A program made the position numbers and the translations under genes. The notes below the pieces were generated by a model, which was not told where the DNA came from, did not search any database, and saw only the letters and a program-made list of their open reading frames with translations. From Pyxidicoccus caerfyrddinensis (lineage in GTDB: Bacteria; Myxococcota; Myxococcia; Myxococcales; Myxococcaceae): 64,000 nucleotides of DNA. Positions 15,775 through 24,274 of this stretch are shown here, piece by piece (position 1 is the stretch's first letter; each line of letters starts with the position of its first letter). Location of the stretch: positions 62,001 through 126,000 of the forward strand of contig NZ_JAAIYA010000003.1 of the NCBI RefSeq assembly GCF_010894405.1. Reading direction: 5' to 3'.

Positions 15775-17133
15775 TCAGGTCAGGTCCAGCAGCGGACTGC
15801 CGGCGGGGACGAGCGGCGGTGGCAGCGACCACAGCGCGGCGGGGTTGCGGTAGCCGAGCGCGAAGGCGGTGAGGATGGCGGGCCACCGGTCCGCGAAGCT
15901 CGCCCAGTTGTACTCGGTGGGCCTGGCGGTGAGCGGGTTGAAGTCGCGGTCTCGCTGCGTGGCGGCGTAGTCGGAGAAGTTCCACATCACCGTGCCCAGC
16001 TGCAGGCACAGCAGCGGGGTGAGCGCCTGCATCAGCTCCGGGCGGGACACCTCGTCCGGCGGTCGCGAGGGCGGGGTGAAGGCCGGCTGCACCGCGTCGT
16101 GCTGCTCGCGCCACGCGAAGCAGTTGTTGGCGATGGCGATGAGCGCCTCGCGCGCGGCGCCACCCGGGGCCTGGCGGGCCGTCTCGAGGAACGCGAAGCC
16201 CGCCACCACCAGGCTGTTGCCCGACACGTCCGGCAGCAGGCGCGCGAAGTCCGACGGGGCGGGCTGCTCGCGGGTGCGGGTGATGAGGGCGTCATACGCG
16301 CGCTTCGCCTGCTGGGGCGTGGCGCCGCGCAGGGTGAAGTCGCGCAGCACGCGGTCCGGGGTGACGGCGCCCGCGCCCTGACGCCACGCGAGGTACGTCT
16401 GCGCCGAGCCGCCGATGTCGGTGAAGATGGCGACGTTGCCCTCGTTGAGCATGCGCTCCAGCGTGCGGGCCATGGCCTCGGCCTTGTCGAGCGGCAGCAG
16501 GCCGGGGGCCTGGAAGAACAGGCGGGCGATGCGGTGCGCGGTGGACCAGAGCGTGCGCGGGTCGGACAGCGGCTCCAGGTTCATGGCGCCGGCGAGCGCG
16601 CCGAGCGCCGCGGCCGCGTCCTTCGGCAGGCCATGCCACCCGAGCGCGGTGGAGATTCTCTCCGCGCCCTCGCGCATGGGGCCGGTGAGGCCCACGCGGT
16701 CATACGCTTGCGCGGCGCCAGGCAGCGTCTCTCCCTGGGCAATGTCGATGATGCGCCGGGCGATGGCCGCGCCGAGCATGCCCTTGCCGGCCTCCTGCGA
16801 GGCGTGGGGCGTGAAGGCGAACCAGCACGGGCGCACGCGGCTGATGCCGCCCGGCCGGAAGTCCGGATCCAGCAGCGCCTGGAGTGTCTGCGCGATGCCG
16901 ATGTAGCCCTGGGTGATGAAGCGGTTCTGCCGCAGGGGTGTCCCGGGCGGTACGCCGATGGGCGCCACCAGGTCCGGCACGGGCGCGCGGAGCACGTTGA
17001 GGTCGCGCAGCACGTTCAGCTCGGCGGCGGGCAGCGCCCCGGGCGCGTGGATGCGCAGCGCGGTGCGCGGAGGCTCGGTGGCCGCGAGTGACGGCTCGGC
17101 GGTGGGTGGGGGCGGTGGGCGCTTGGTTGCCAT
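15775..17133 (-). CDS. Uncharacterised 452-residue protein
   Basis: I do not recognise this family. The start is ATG 17133, with GGAG eight bases upstream. A proline-rich N-terminus (KRPPPPPTAEP) leads into a mostly alpha-helical protein without signal peptide or membrane segment. Conserved-looking features include ITQGYIGIAQ, FTPHASQEAGKGMLGAA, HRIARLFFQ, FTDIGGSAQTYLAW, FAFLETARQAPGG and LCLQLGTVMWNFSDYAA. The pattern of helical blocks suggests a cytosolic protein, perhaps one that handles a hydrophobic ligand; this is a guess. It is divergent from the lipoprotein at 17329 and convergent with the Ig-repeat lipoprotein. The frame and codon bias strongly support a real gene. Confidence 0.75.
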   Translation of the reverse strand: MATKRPPPPPTAEPSLAATEPPRTALRIHAPGALPAAELNVLRDLNVLRAPVPDLVAPIGVPPGTPLRQNRFITQGYIGIAQTLQALLDPDFRPGGISRVRPCWFAFTPHASQEAGKGMLGAAIARRIIDIAQGETLPGAAQAYDRVGLTGPMREGAERISTALGWHGLPKDAAAALGALAGAMNLEPLSDPRTLWSTAHRIARLFFQAPGLLPLDKAEAMARTLERMLNEGNVAIFTDIGGSAQTYLAWRQGAGAVTPDRVLRDFTLRGATPQQAKRAYDALITRTREQPAPSDFARLLPDVSGNSLVVAGFAFLETARQAPGGAAREALIAIANNCFAWREQHDAVQPAFTPPSRPPDEVSRPELMQALTPLLCLQLGTVMWNFSDYAATQRDRDFNPLTARPTEYNWASFADRWPAILTAFALGYRNPAALWSLPPPLVPAGSPLLDLT

Positions 17134-17328
17134 GGGCTGGCTCCAGGGCGGGAGAGGAGGTCCCGCACTATCGCCGGAATGCACCGGGGAACGCTCGCGG
17201 GGGGACTCGCAAGGGAGCGGGAGGGGGCTCGGCGGGTGGCTCGCACTCCAGGCGTTTCCCGGCCGAACGGGTGGTTGTCCATGACCCGGTAGTCCCCAAC
17301 TTTGAAGTGGAAAGGGAGGCCGGGACCC
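17134..17328. promoter_or_regulatory. Divergent intergenic region
   Basis: These 195 bases separate the leftward unknown gene from the rightward lipoprotein. GGGAGG just before 17329 is the ribosome-binding site of the latter. I see no other clear repeat or promoter box. Confidence 0.3.
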
Positions 17329-18132
17329 ATGCTGCGCAAGGTCAGCTGGACGGTGTTGGGGATAGCAGGGCTGTCGCTGCTGATGTGCGGCGGGTGCACG
17401 GCGGAGGCACAGTCCGGAGGCGCGGAGGCACAGCAGGTAAAGCAGCCCGACGCGGCCGCACCGCAGCGGCAGGCGAGCGGACAGGCCTCGCCCGCCGGTG
17501 AGGATGCGGACCTCCAGAGAAGTGTGGCCGAGCTTCGCGCGGAGGTGTCACAGCTCCGGCAGGAGGTGACTCGCCTGCGCGCGCAGGTGGCGGAGCCGGG
17601 CACGGGTGGCTCGGGAGCGGGCACCGGGGACACGCGGGCCGACACGGCGCGAAGTGGCGAGGGGCCGGGCACGGGTGGCTCGGGGAGCGTGGGCGACACG
17701 GACGCGCAGGCGGGGAGCGCGGGCTCGGCGCAGGGCACGGGTGTCACGGGCGAGCAGGCCGGAACCGCGAGCGCCGGGCAGGGCACCGGCGGCGCGGGCA
17801 CGCCGCAAGGCACGGGCGTCAAGTCCCCGGTGGTGAGTGACGTCCCGCCCGCGGGCTCGAACGTCCCCACGGCGCGAGGCACGGCGGTGGTGAACGCCGT
17901 CTACACGGGCAAGTTGATCTCGGTATCGCCGAGACAGGTGGTCATCGACACGGGCTCCGACGTGTCACTGACGTTGGGGGTGGGCCCGGGGACGCAGGTG
18001 CTCCGCGACGGGCGAAACATCGGAGCGCTCCAGCTCAAGAAGGGCGAGCAGGTGCGGGCGGTGGTGGACATGGTGGGCCAGCATCAGACGCTGGAGATTG
18101 CCGTGCTGCCGAAGGCGGCTCCGGAGGAATGA
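17329..18132 (+). CDS. Lipoprotein with coiled coil and Gly/Thr-rich repeats
   Basis: A 267-residue protein starting at the ATG at 17329, preceded by GGGAGG. The signal ends in MCGGC, giving a lipid-modified Cys near residue 24. Residues about 62-85 (RSVAELRAEVSQLRQEVTRL) form a short coiled coil. Residues about 88-175 are low complexity, with repeated GTGGSG, GTGVTG and GTGGAG units, a flexible spacer. The last 80 residues form a small beta-rich domain (VYTGKLISVSPRQVVIDTG) like those that bind ligand or peptidoglycan-linked partners. The layout, with an anchor, a trimer or dimer stalk, a spacer and a head, resembles an envelope tether. The function is not known. Confidence 0.75.
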   Translation: MLRKVSWTVLGIAGLSLLMCGGCTAEAQSGGAEAQQVKQPDAAAPQRQASGQASPAGEDADLQRSVAELRAEVSQLRQEVTRLRAQVAEPGTGGSGAGTGDTRADTARSGEGPGTGGSGSVGDTDAQAGSAGSAQGTGVTGEQAGTASAGQGTGGAGTPQGTGVKSPVVSDVPPAGSNVPTARGTAVVNAVYTGKLISVSPRQVVIDTGSDVSLTLGVGPGTQVLRDGRNIGALQLKKGEQVRAVVDMVGQHQTLEIAVLPKAAPEE

Positions 18133-18202
18133 GGAGGGGAGGCGAGCCACGCTCCGTCAGTCACATGCCTCGGGCTCGTCCCTGGGGCGGAGGTTTTCCA
18201 TC

Positions 18203-18430
18203 ATGACGGCCTATGACCGATACCGCGCGCTCCTGCGCAAGCTCCTGCACGTGCGTGAGGGACATCCGGAGGGTGACTCCCCCGAGGAGGATGCCCTGCT
18301 GGATGCCATGGATGAGGTCTGGTCGGAGATGACCGACGGCGAGCGCTCCGCCATCGCCTCCGAGCGGGCTCGTGCGCTGGGGCTCCCGGAGTCCCACGGC
18401 ACCGACTCCGCGCCCGCGCCCCAGGGCTGA
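18203..18430 (+). CDS. Small acidic cytosolic protein
   Basis: A 75-residue protein starting at ATG 18203 with GGCGGAGG upstream. It has two helices: one basic (YDRYRALLRKLLHVREG) and one acidic (EEDALLDAMDEVWSEM), followed by TDGERSAIASERA. Its composition and spacing suggest a small helical bundle, perhaps a regulator. There is no recognised family. It lies 70 bases after the lipoprotein gene and converges on the phosphatidyltransferase gene with a 14-base gap. Confidence 0.6.
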   Translation: MTAYDRYRALLRKLLHVREGHPEGDSPEEDALLDAMDEVWSEMTDGERSAIASERARALGLPESHGTDSAPAPQG

Positions 18431-18444
18431 GGCCCGGACGCGCG

Positions 18445-19053
18445 CTACTTGCGCGCCGTGGGCATGGAGGACGGAGGCCTCTCCACCGGGCCGTGGTGCA
18501 CGTGGGCCCGAGAGGACTCCCGGCCGCGCACCCGCGCATGCAGCACCGCGCGCGAGTAGTCCACCACCGAGGCGAGCGACAGCACGCCAATGAGCGCGAC
18601 GAGCGGCGACACCGCCGGTGGGAAGAGCAGCACGCACAGCAGTGCCAGCAGCTGCAGCGTGGTGACGACCTTGCCGAGCAGCCGTGCCTTCAACTCCACC
18701 GACCGCAAGCCCGGCACCACGCGAGCGACGATGAAGCCGATGGCGGTGCCGATGTCGCGCACCACCAGCAGCAGCACCTCGGGCAGGGCGATGAGGCCGT
18801 CGAGGTAGCAGACGAGGATGGCCGTCACCATGAAGCCCCGGTCGGCCACCGGGTCGATGAGCGCGCCGATGCGCGTGGCGAGCCCCCGGTGGCGGGCAAT
18901 CCACCCGTCGAGGAAGTCGGTGAACGCCGCCAGCATCACCAGCACCGCGCGCACCACCGTGTCGGGAATGGCGATGAACGCCACCGCCATCGGCAGCCGC
19001 GACAGCGACAGGGCGTTGAGCAGTACGAGGTTCGCCCGACGTTGCATATGCAT
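18445..19053 (-). CDS. CDP-alcohol phosphatidyltransferase family protein
   Basis: A 202-residue integral membrane enzyme. The family signature DG(x)2AR(x)8G(x)3D(x)3D is intact: Asp46, Asp49, Gly50, Ala53, Arg54, Gly63, Asp67 and Asp71 (DFLDGWIAR, then GALIDPVADR). About six hydrophobic segments follow. These enzymes join a CDP-activated lipid to an alcohol (glycerol phosphate, serine, inositol or a phospholipid in cardiolipin synthesis); the acceptor cannot be read from the motif. A His- and Arg-rich C-terminal tail extends past the catalytic core. The start could be ATG 19053 or the in-frame ATG six bases later. No partner genes are nearby. Confidence 0.9.
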   Translation of the reverse strand: MHMQRRANLVLLNALSLSRLPMAVAFIAIPDTVVRAVLVMLAAFTDFLDGWIARHRGLATRIGALIDPVADRGFMVTAILVCYLDGLIALPEVLLLVVRDIGTAIGFIVARVVPGLRSVELKARLLGKVVTTLQLLALLCVLLFPPAVSPLVALIGVLSLASVVDYSRAVLHARVRGRESSRAHVHHGPVERPPSSMPTARK

Positions 19054-19340
19054 TGAAACTGCGTCCTCAACCCCCGCGATGCACGGGGCCCGGCGGATGA
19101 GCGTTCAGCGGCGGACCCCACCTCAGGCAGGCAACACACCAGGGAACGAAGGAATGGAGCAGCCAGGGGGCCGGAGTCCACGGGGCGACGCCGCCGTGCG
19201 ACGCGGGTGCAGGGCCGTGCGCGGGATTTCAGGAAACATGGACGGGAAAGGCCGCGAGGGAACTCCGGGCCGGTGAGAATGTTCCAAGCAAGGGAGCGTC
19301 ATCTCCCGAGCACCCCATTCCATCCGGAGCCTTCCGCACC
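19054..19340. other. 287-base intergenic region without recognised features
   Basis: This lies between the divergent phosphatidyltransferase and DUF4846 genes. I see no convincing gene, repeat or promoter box by eye; it must hold promoters for both. Confidence 0.4.
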
Positions 19341-20534
19341 GTGAATGCGCCCCACCGTGTCCCCTCTCCCGCGGCCCTGTCCACTTCGCAGCGGGTGCCG
19401 GAAGTGAATCCCCGTTCATCTCGCACCCGGGGAACCGTTGCTCCGGACCCCGCGGCACGCTCCCTCCGTCCCGCGAAGCTCGGCGTGCCGGGGCTGCTGG
19501 TGATGGCGTTCCTGCTCCCCGGCGCGGCGAAGGCCACGGGCCCGTCGCCGGACTCCAGCGCGTCGCGCGTCGGCCGCTCCCAGTCCGCCGAGCGCGAAGC
19601 GGCCCGGGTCGGCCGCGCCCAGCCCGCCGGGTACGAGGTGGCTCCCGACGCCGTCCTCGGCATGCGGCGCCAGGTGCTCGCGCTCCTCGGGCAGGAGTCC
19701 CCGGAGGCCGCCGCTCCATCCGCCTCCGAGCCCGGGGAGCCCCGGGCTCCCACCCGCGAAGAGCTGGCGCGCTACGCGTGGCTCTCCGCGGATGCGCAGG
19801 TCCGCCCACTGGAGTCCGCCTTCGCGCCCCCGAAGGGCTACACGCGCGTCGCGGTGGAGGCGGGCTCGTTCGGCGCGTGGCTGCGCGGGCTGCCCCTGCG
19901 TCCCAACGGAGCCCCCGTGCGCCACTTCCGGGGCGGCGAGGTGCTGGCCGGCGACGACGCGCGGCTGGCGGCGGTGGCGGAGTTGGACGTGGGCACGGCG
20001 AACCTGCAGCAGTGCGCCGACTCCGTCATCCGCCTCCACGCAGAATGGCTCTGGTCCAGCAACCAGCGCGAGCGCATCGCCTACCGCTTCACCAGCGGAG
20101 ACGCGGCCGCCTGGCCCCGCTACGCCGCGGGAGACCGGGCGAAGGTCTCCGGCTCGAAGGTGGCGTGGGTGCGCAGCGCGAAGGCGGATTCCTCCCGCGC
20201 CGCGTTCCGCGCGTACCTGGACCTGGTCTTCACCTACGCGGGCACGATGTCGCTGGAGCCCCTGAAGAAGCGCCCCTCGCGAGACGACGTGCGGGCCGGG
20301 GACTTCTTCGTGCTGGGCGGCAGCCCGGGGCACGCGGTGCTGGTGCTGGACGTGGCGGCCAATCCCGAGGGCCGCCGGGTGGCGCTGCTGGGGCAGGGCT
20401 TCATGCCCGCGCAGGACTTCCACGTCCTCTCACCGGGCGGAGACGACGCGCCCTGGTTCCCGCTGGACGGTGACACGGTGGCCACGCCCTTCTGGAAGCC
20501 CTTCCCGTGGTCCTCGCTGCGCCGCTTCCCGTGA
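19341..20534 (+). CDS. DUF4846 family protein
   Basis: A 397-residue protein starting at a GTG (19341) with GGAG upstream. After a disordered, arginine- and proline-rich N-terminus there is a hydrophobic segment near residues 49-66 (VPGLLVMAFLLPGAAKA) that could be a late signal or anchor, so a start at ATG 19503 is possible. The C-terminal 260 residues match the DUF4846 pattern: GYTRV, SFGAWLRGLPLRP, VRHFRGGEV, QQCADSVIRLHAEWLW, and SGDAAAWPRYAAGD, ending with GDFFVLGGSPGHAVLVLD. The GHAVLV region may be a catalytic or ligand site. The biochemical function is not established. It converges on the desaturase gene. Confidence 0.82.
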   Translation: MNAPHRVPSPAALSTSQRVPEVNPRSSRTRGTVAPDPAARSLRPAKLGVPGLLVMAFLLPGAAKATGPSPDSSASRVGRSQSAEREAARVGRAQPAGYEVAPDAVLGMRRQVLALLGQESPEAAAPSASEPGEPRAPTREELARYAWLSADAQVRPLESAFAPPKGYTRVAVEAGSFGAWLRGLPLRPNGAPVRHFRGGEVLAGDDARLAAVAELDVGTANLQQCADSVIRLHAEWLWSSNQRERIAYRFTSGDAAAWPRYAAGDRAKVSGSKVAWVRSAKADSSRAAFRAYLDLVFTYAGTMSLEPLKKRPSRDDVRAGDFFVLGGSPGHAVLVLDVAANPEGRRVALLGQGFMPAQDFHVLSPGGDDAPWFPLDGDTVATPFWKPFPWSSLRRFP

Positions 20535-20535
20535 G

Positions 20536-20617
20536 GTGAGCCGAGAAGCCGACCTTGCAGTCTCCGTGGAGCCCCCCAGCCCCATTGCGGCGACCTTGGT
20601 GTCGGCCTTCGGCTCAC
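20536..20617. terminator. Long bidirectional terminator-like inverted repeat
   Basis: GTGAGCCGAGAAGCCGAC (20536-20553) is almost exactly repeated in inverse at 20601-20617 (GTCGGCCTTCGGCTCAC), one base shorter. It lies between the convergent DUF4846 and desaturase genes. Confidence 0.5.
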
Positions 20618-20648
20618 GCGTCCCGGTGGGCGGGCGCACGCGCGGCCC

Positions 20649-21704
20649 TTACGAGTGCAGCGGCTGGCCCAGCTCCTGCTGCGAGGCCGCGGCCACCGCC
20701 ATCGTGGCGGAGGGCTCGCGCTCGCGGGTGATGTACTGGCGGATGCTGTTCGTCGGCCCGAGGTACGAGTCGAACATGTTCACCCCGGGCTCCAGCAGCC
20801 CGGCCTTCTCCAGCTCCTTGTGCATGACAGGGAGGTTGTAGAAGGGCACCGACGGGAAGGCGTGGTGCGTGAGGTGGTAGTTCACGTTGAGCGGCGCCAC
20901 GAAGAAGTTCTCCAGCGCGGTGCCCTCCACGTCGCGCGTCTCGCGCGTCTCGTCGCCCTTCGGGTTCGGCTCGATGGGGTGCTCGCCCAGCGCGCGCATC
21001 CGGAAGAAGGCCATCATCACCGTCGTCGTGGGCAGCACCCACAGGAACAGCCAGTGCAGCCACGCGCCCGTCGTCACCAGCACGGTGACGAGCGTGGCCA
21101 CGTACAGCCAGTAGCGCACGTGCTCGAAGGCGGAAATCTTCGGGTTCGCCTTGCCCACCAGCCGGCCCCAGTACGTCCAGGGCAGCACCACCTTCAGGTG
21201 GTTGGGGGCGTACAGGCCCAGCGCATCCGCCATGAAGACGGCCGCCGCGCGCAGCGGCGTGCGCGGGAAGTGCCAGGACGCGTCCACCATCTGCCCCGCC
21301 CAGTACGGGTCCTGCGGCGTATTCACATAGCGGTGGTGCAGCATGTGCTCGTGCCGGTAGCCCGCCGTCGTCATGTTCAGCGGGAAGGCGCAGAGGAAGT
21401 CGCTCACCACGTCGCCCACCGCCCGGTTGGACAGGAAGTGGTAGTGCGCCGCCTCGTGCATCAGCGCCAGCATCGCGTGCTGCCGCGAGGCGATGATCAG
21501 CGCGGCGATGGGCCAGGCCCACCAGCGGTCCACCATGACGACGGCGGTGAAGCACGCGGCGATGACCAGCCACTGGCTCGCCAGCGCCCACAGCGCCCGC
21601 GCGTTGCTCACCTGCGACATCTCACGCGTCACGGACGCCAGCGCCTTGCGGTCAACCCGGCGGGCGAACTGGACATCTGCCTCGTCCACTACCTCGGCGT
21701 ACAT
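20649..21704 (-). CDS. Membrane fatty acid desaturase
   Basis: A 351-residue di-iron integral membrane enzyme. All three histidine boxes are present: HEAAHYH (83-89), HEHMLHH (118-124) and HLTHH (277-281). Four or so transmembrane segments surround them. It introduces a double bond into an acyl chain, or hydroxylates or hydrogen-abstracts a related lipid; carotenoid ketolase-like activity is less likely given the length. AAGGAG lies upstream of the ATG, just after a small hairpin (21721-21739). It is single-gene, next to a P450 on the same strand but separated by a strong terminator, so the two are independently transcribed. Confidence 0.92.
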   Translation of the reverse strand: MYAEVVDEADVQFARRVDRKALASVTREMSQVSNARALWALASQWLVIAACFTAVVMVDRWWAWPIAALIIASRQHAMLALMHEAAHYHFLSNRAVGDVVSDFLCAFPLNMTTAGYRHEHMLHHRYVNTPQDPYWAGQMVDASWHFPRTPLRAAAVFMADALGLYAPNHLKVVLPWTYWGRLVGKANPKISAFEHVRYWLYVATLVTVLVTTGAWLHWLFLWVLPTTTVMMAFFRMRALGEHPIEPNPKGDETRETRDVEGTALENFFVAPLNVNYHLTHHAFPSVPFYNLPVMHKELEKAGLLEPGVNMFDSYLGPTNSIRQYITREREPSATMAVAAASQQELGQPLHS

Positions 21705-21720
21705 AGTTGGGGGGCTCCTT

Positions 21721-21865
21721 CTGCTTCACTGGGAAGCAGGGTGTACCTAGACTCTTTCTCCTGAAAGAGGGTGGTCTGGCAAGAATATTCTTTCAACACC
21801 GGAAGCCCGCCAGAGTGAAACTACCCTTTAAGGTCAGGAACTACCCAATGGGGGTTTTTCCTGAC
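21721..21865 (-). promoter_or_regulatory. Structured upstream region of the desaturase gene
   Basis: This AT-richer region contains three symmetrical elements: hairpin CTGCTTC/GAAGCAG (21721-21739) just upstream of the Shine-Dalgarno; a perfect 12-base palindrome AAGAATATTCTT (21781-21792); and an inverted repeat GTCAGGAA/TTCCTGAC (21833-21840, 21858-21865). The palindrome could be an operator and the hairpin could influence translation. Confidence 0.45.
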
Positions 21866-21945
21866 TCTGGGATTCACTCCGAGTGTGGTGTGAATCGACC
21901 ACGGGTTGTGGGCATCGTCGGTTCCGGGGGGAGGACTCCAGACAT

Positions 21946-21982
21946 GAAAAGGGCCTGGAGACCGTCTCCGGTCGCCAGGCCC
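21946..21982 (-). terminator. Rho-independent terminator of the P450 gene
   Basis: GGGCCTGG (21951-21958) pairs with CCAGGCCC (21975-21982), with an inner GACC/GGTC stem. Reading leftward, the stem is followed by CTTTT. It sits 26 bases after the P450 stop and is the clearest terminator in the window. Confidence 0.8.
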
Positions 21983-22007
21983 TCGTACCTTTTCTACCGG
22001 GGAGTGG

Positions 22008-23303
22008 CTACACCTTGTGCGTCCACTCCACCTTCAGGTGCTTCATCTGGCGCAGGACGATGCTCTGCCACGTGCCGTAGTCCTGGTGGGGGACGAGCTT
22101 CAGCTCCGGCAGGCGGTCCAGGAGGACGTTGGTGGTGATCTGGAACTGGAGGCGGGCCAGCGGGGCGCCCAGGCAGAAGTGGGTGCCGCGGCCGTAGGTG
22201 AGGTGCTGGGGCACCTTCTCGCGGTGGATGTCCAGCTTGTTGGCGTGGGGGCAGAGCGACTCGTCGCGGCTGCCGGCGGCGTAGAGCAGCATCAGGCGCG
22301 AGCCCGCCGGAATCTTCACCCCGCCCACCATCACGTCCTCGCGCGCGGTGCGCAGCATGGAGTGCTGGACGGAGTCGAAGCGGCTGGCCTCCTCGCAGAA
22401 CTTCGGCACCAGCTCGCGGTTGGCGCGGAGCTGCTCCCACAGGCCGTGCTCCAGGGCCAGCTTCCAGGTGTTGGCCATCAGCGCGGTGGTGGACTCGTGG
22501 CCGGCGGACAGCATGGACGCGCCAATGGCCATGACCAGCTCGTCCATGTTGAGCGCCTCGCCGTCGTCCTCCACGGCCACCAGGTAGCTGGTGAGGTCCT
22601 CGCGCGGATTCTTGCGGCGCTCTTCAATCAGCCGGACGCAGTACTGCTGGAACTCGATGACGCCGTTCGCCATCTCCACCTGCTTCTCGGCGGGGATGTG
22701 CTCGAAGGTGAGCTGCTGCCAGTCCGCGCTCCAGCGCTTGATCTTCCAGACGTCCTCGGACGGCACGCCCATGATGCCGAGGATGACGTAGGCGGGCAGG
22801 GGGTAGGCGAGCTGCTCCACCAGGTCCGCGCGGCTGTCGCTGACGAACTTGTCGACGAGCTCGTTGGCCATCTTCGTGATGAAGGGCGCCATGCCGTTGA
22901 TGCGCTGGGCGGTGAAGCCGCGGTTCATCAGCCGGCGCAGGCGGGTGTGGTCCGGCGGGTCCATGCCCAGCAGCACGTGCCGCGTGTCATGGCCCTTGGC
23001 GAGGATGGCCTTCGCCTCCTCCGTCAGGTGGGTGCCGCTGCCCAGCATGTCCTTGTTGGAGAAGCGCGCCGGGTCCTTGAGGATGGTCGTGATGTCCTCG
23101 AAGCGGCTCACCAGCCACATGTTCAGCATGGGGCTGAAGGTGACGGGCTCCTCCTTGCGCAGCTTCTCGAAGAAGGGGTGGGGGTTCTCCACGTGGGGGC
23201 CCGCGAACGGGTTGTACTGGGCGCCCAGGTGGGGGCAGCGCAGTGCCGCTGCGGCGTGGGCGGGGACTCCGGTCTCTTCCTGCTTCTGGACTGTCACGGG
23301 CAT
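22008..23303 (-). CDS. Cytochrome P450
   Basis: A 431-residue soluble bacterial P450. The heme-binding loop is YGRGTHFCLG with the thiolate ligand Cys377; the usual Phe is Tyr. The I-helix oxygen motif is AGHESTT, and the K-helix ExxR is EASR within CEEASRFDSVQ. The length is right for a class I enzyme that needs separate ferredoxin and reductase, which are not encoded nearby. Such enzymes hydroxylate or couple secondary metabolites or fatty acids. The start at ATG 23303 follows a 450-base AT-rich region. It is monocistronic and ends in a good terminator. Confidence 0.94.
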   Translation of the reverse strand: MPVTVQKQEETGVPAHAAAALRCPHLGAQYNPFAGPHVENPHPFFEKLRKEEPVTFSPMLNMWLVSRFEDITTILKDPARFSNKDMLGSGTHLTEEAKAILAKGHDTRHVLLGMDPPDHTRLRRLMNRGFTAQRINGMAPFITKMANELVDKFVSDSRADLVEQLAYPLPAYVILGIMGVPSEDVWKIKRWSADWQQLTFEHIPAEKQVEMANGVIEFQQYCVRLIEERRKNPREDLTSYLVAVEDDGEALNMDELVMAIGASMLSAGHESTTALMANTWKLALEHGLWEQLRANRELVPKFCEEASRFDSVQHSMLRTAREDVMVGGVKIPAGSRLMLLYAAGSRDESLCPHANKLDIHREKVPQHLTYGRGTHFCLGAPLARLQFQITTNVLLDRLPELKLVPHQDYGTWQSIVLRQMKHLKVEWTHKV

Positions 23304-23757
23304 GGAATGACTCGTCAGGTTGAGCGCGCCCCCCCGGCTCGCTCCCCTGGCTATGGGGTGGCTGGCAATGCAGGGGGATGAGCCCCTTCACGCGGTACGA
23401 CTGGGATGTGGGAGAGCCTGAACAAGGAGCAACCGAGCAGGATGGGGCTCGCCCTGGACATCAGCCTATACAACAAATCCTCTTTTCTTTGCCAGTAAGA
23501 GCGAATTTTTCTAGTGCCACGGGTTTATGGTGACACCGTGACATTCCACTATTGGCAGATAAGCGCCCGTTCTAGAAGGGTTTTCCACCCGGAGTGACGG
23601 GTTTGAGGCCGCCGGGTGCGACCTCAGGGCATGCCGAATCCACTCGCCCGGGCGGGTGCAAAAGGCACCAGGCGCCGAGGTGTGGAAGGAGGGGCGGGCT
23701 CCCGAGCGCGGGTCGCCGGGCCCCAGAATGGGCCCGGCGGGACGTCCGCGCGGGGAC
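23304..23757. promoter_or_regulatory. 454-base intergenic region upstream of the P450
   Basis: There is no gene here. Positions about 23470-23600 are unusually AT-rich for this genome and probably hold the P450 promoter. I could not identify a confident -35/-10 pair or operator. The final part (23714-23739) holds a hairpin listed separately. Confidence 0.4.
23714..23739 (-). terminator. Perfect 10-bp hairpin after the first STAS-like gene
   Basis: CGCCGGGCCC (23714-23723) pairs fully with GGGCCCGGCG (23730-23739) around CAGAAT, 18 bases after the stop of the gene ending at 23758. No T-run follows. Confidence 0.6.
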
Positions 23758-24168
23758 TCAGCCGCTCTTCTTGAGCTGCTTGAGGCGGTGCTGCTCGACC
23801 CAGGCGCGAGCCTCGGGGAGCGTCTTCACGAAGGTGGTCTCGAAGCGCGTCTTGCCGGTGAAGAGCATGCCCAGGGCAATCACCTTGCCGAAGGTCTGCT
23901 GCACCACGTCCGCTCCGACGTAGATGGAGCCCTTGAACCAGTCGGCCTTGCCATTCTCCGAGAGGTACCGCCGCGGCTCCGCCCCGAGCTGGGACTGACC
24001 GATTTCGGCGATCATGTAGTACGGGCCGTGCTTCGCGACTTCGCCGTACACCTCCACGGCCCGCTGGATTTCCTCCAGGCTGATGTTCCCGGAGAAGGTC
24101 GCCACCACGACGTCCGGTGGTTCGTAGCGCACCTTGTGTGCGCCGATCTTCCACTCCTGTTGCTGCAT
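23758..24168 (-). CDS. STAS/SpoIIAA-like domain protein, copy 1
   Basis: A 136-residue single-domain protein starting at ATG 24168 (MQQQEWKIG). The pattern of alternating strands and helices (VRYEPPDVVVATFSGNISLEEIQRAVEV, then PYYMIAEIGQSQLG) resembles SpoIIAA-like/STAS folds that bind lipids, nucleotides or regulatory partners. A shared core (GADVVQQTFGKVIALGMLFTGK) is nearly identical in the next gene, showing a tandem duplication. Its function is not known. There is no kinase or phosphatase beside it, and the usual phosphorylatable Ser/Thr of anti-sigma antagonists is not obvious. Confidence 0.75.
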   Translation of the reverse strand: MQQQEWKIGAHKVRYEPPDVVVATFSGNISLEEIQRAVEVYGEVAKHGPYYMIAEIGQSQLGAEPRRYLSENGKADWFKGSIYVGADVVQQTFGKVIALGMLFTGKTRFETTFVKTLPEARAWVEQHRLKQLKKSG

Positions 24169-24243
24169 GGCACTCCCTTCGGAATCCACACCAGCATAAC
24201 GCCAGGAATTGTCCTACGCGACATTCCAGACTTTCCCGGAGTA

Positions 24244-24270
24244 GGGACTTCGAGTCCCGGCGGGCGCCGG
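24244..24270 (-). terminator. Overlapping hairpins after the second STAS-like gene
   Basis: GGGACT/AGTCCC (24244-24258, loop TCG) overlaps CCGGCG/CGCCGG (24257-24270). Both lie just after the stop at 24275, leftward, and may be alternative folds. Confidence 0.45.
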
Positions 24271-24274
24271 AGGC

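Noticed and set aside
17600..17830. GC-rich tandem repeats
   Set aside because: They encode the Gly/Thr-rich spacer of a lipoprotein; listed as part of that gene rather than as a separate repeat element.
23500..23530. A sigma-54-like promoter (TGGCAC on the minus strand) upstream of the P450
   Set aside because: The -12 element TTGC is not found at the required spacing.
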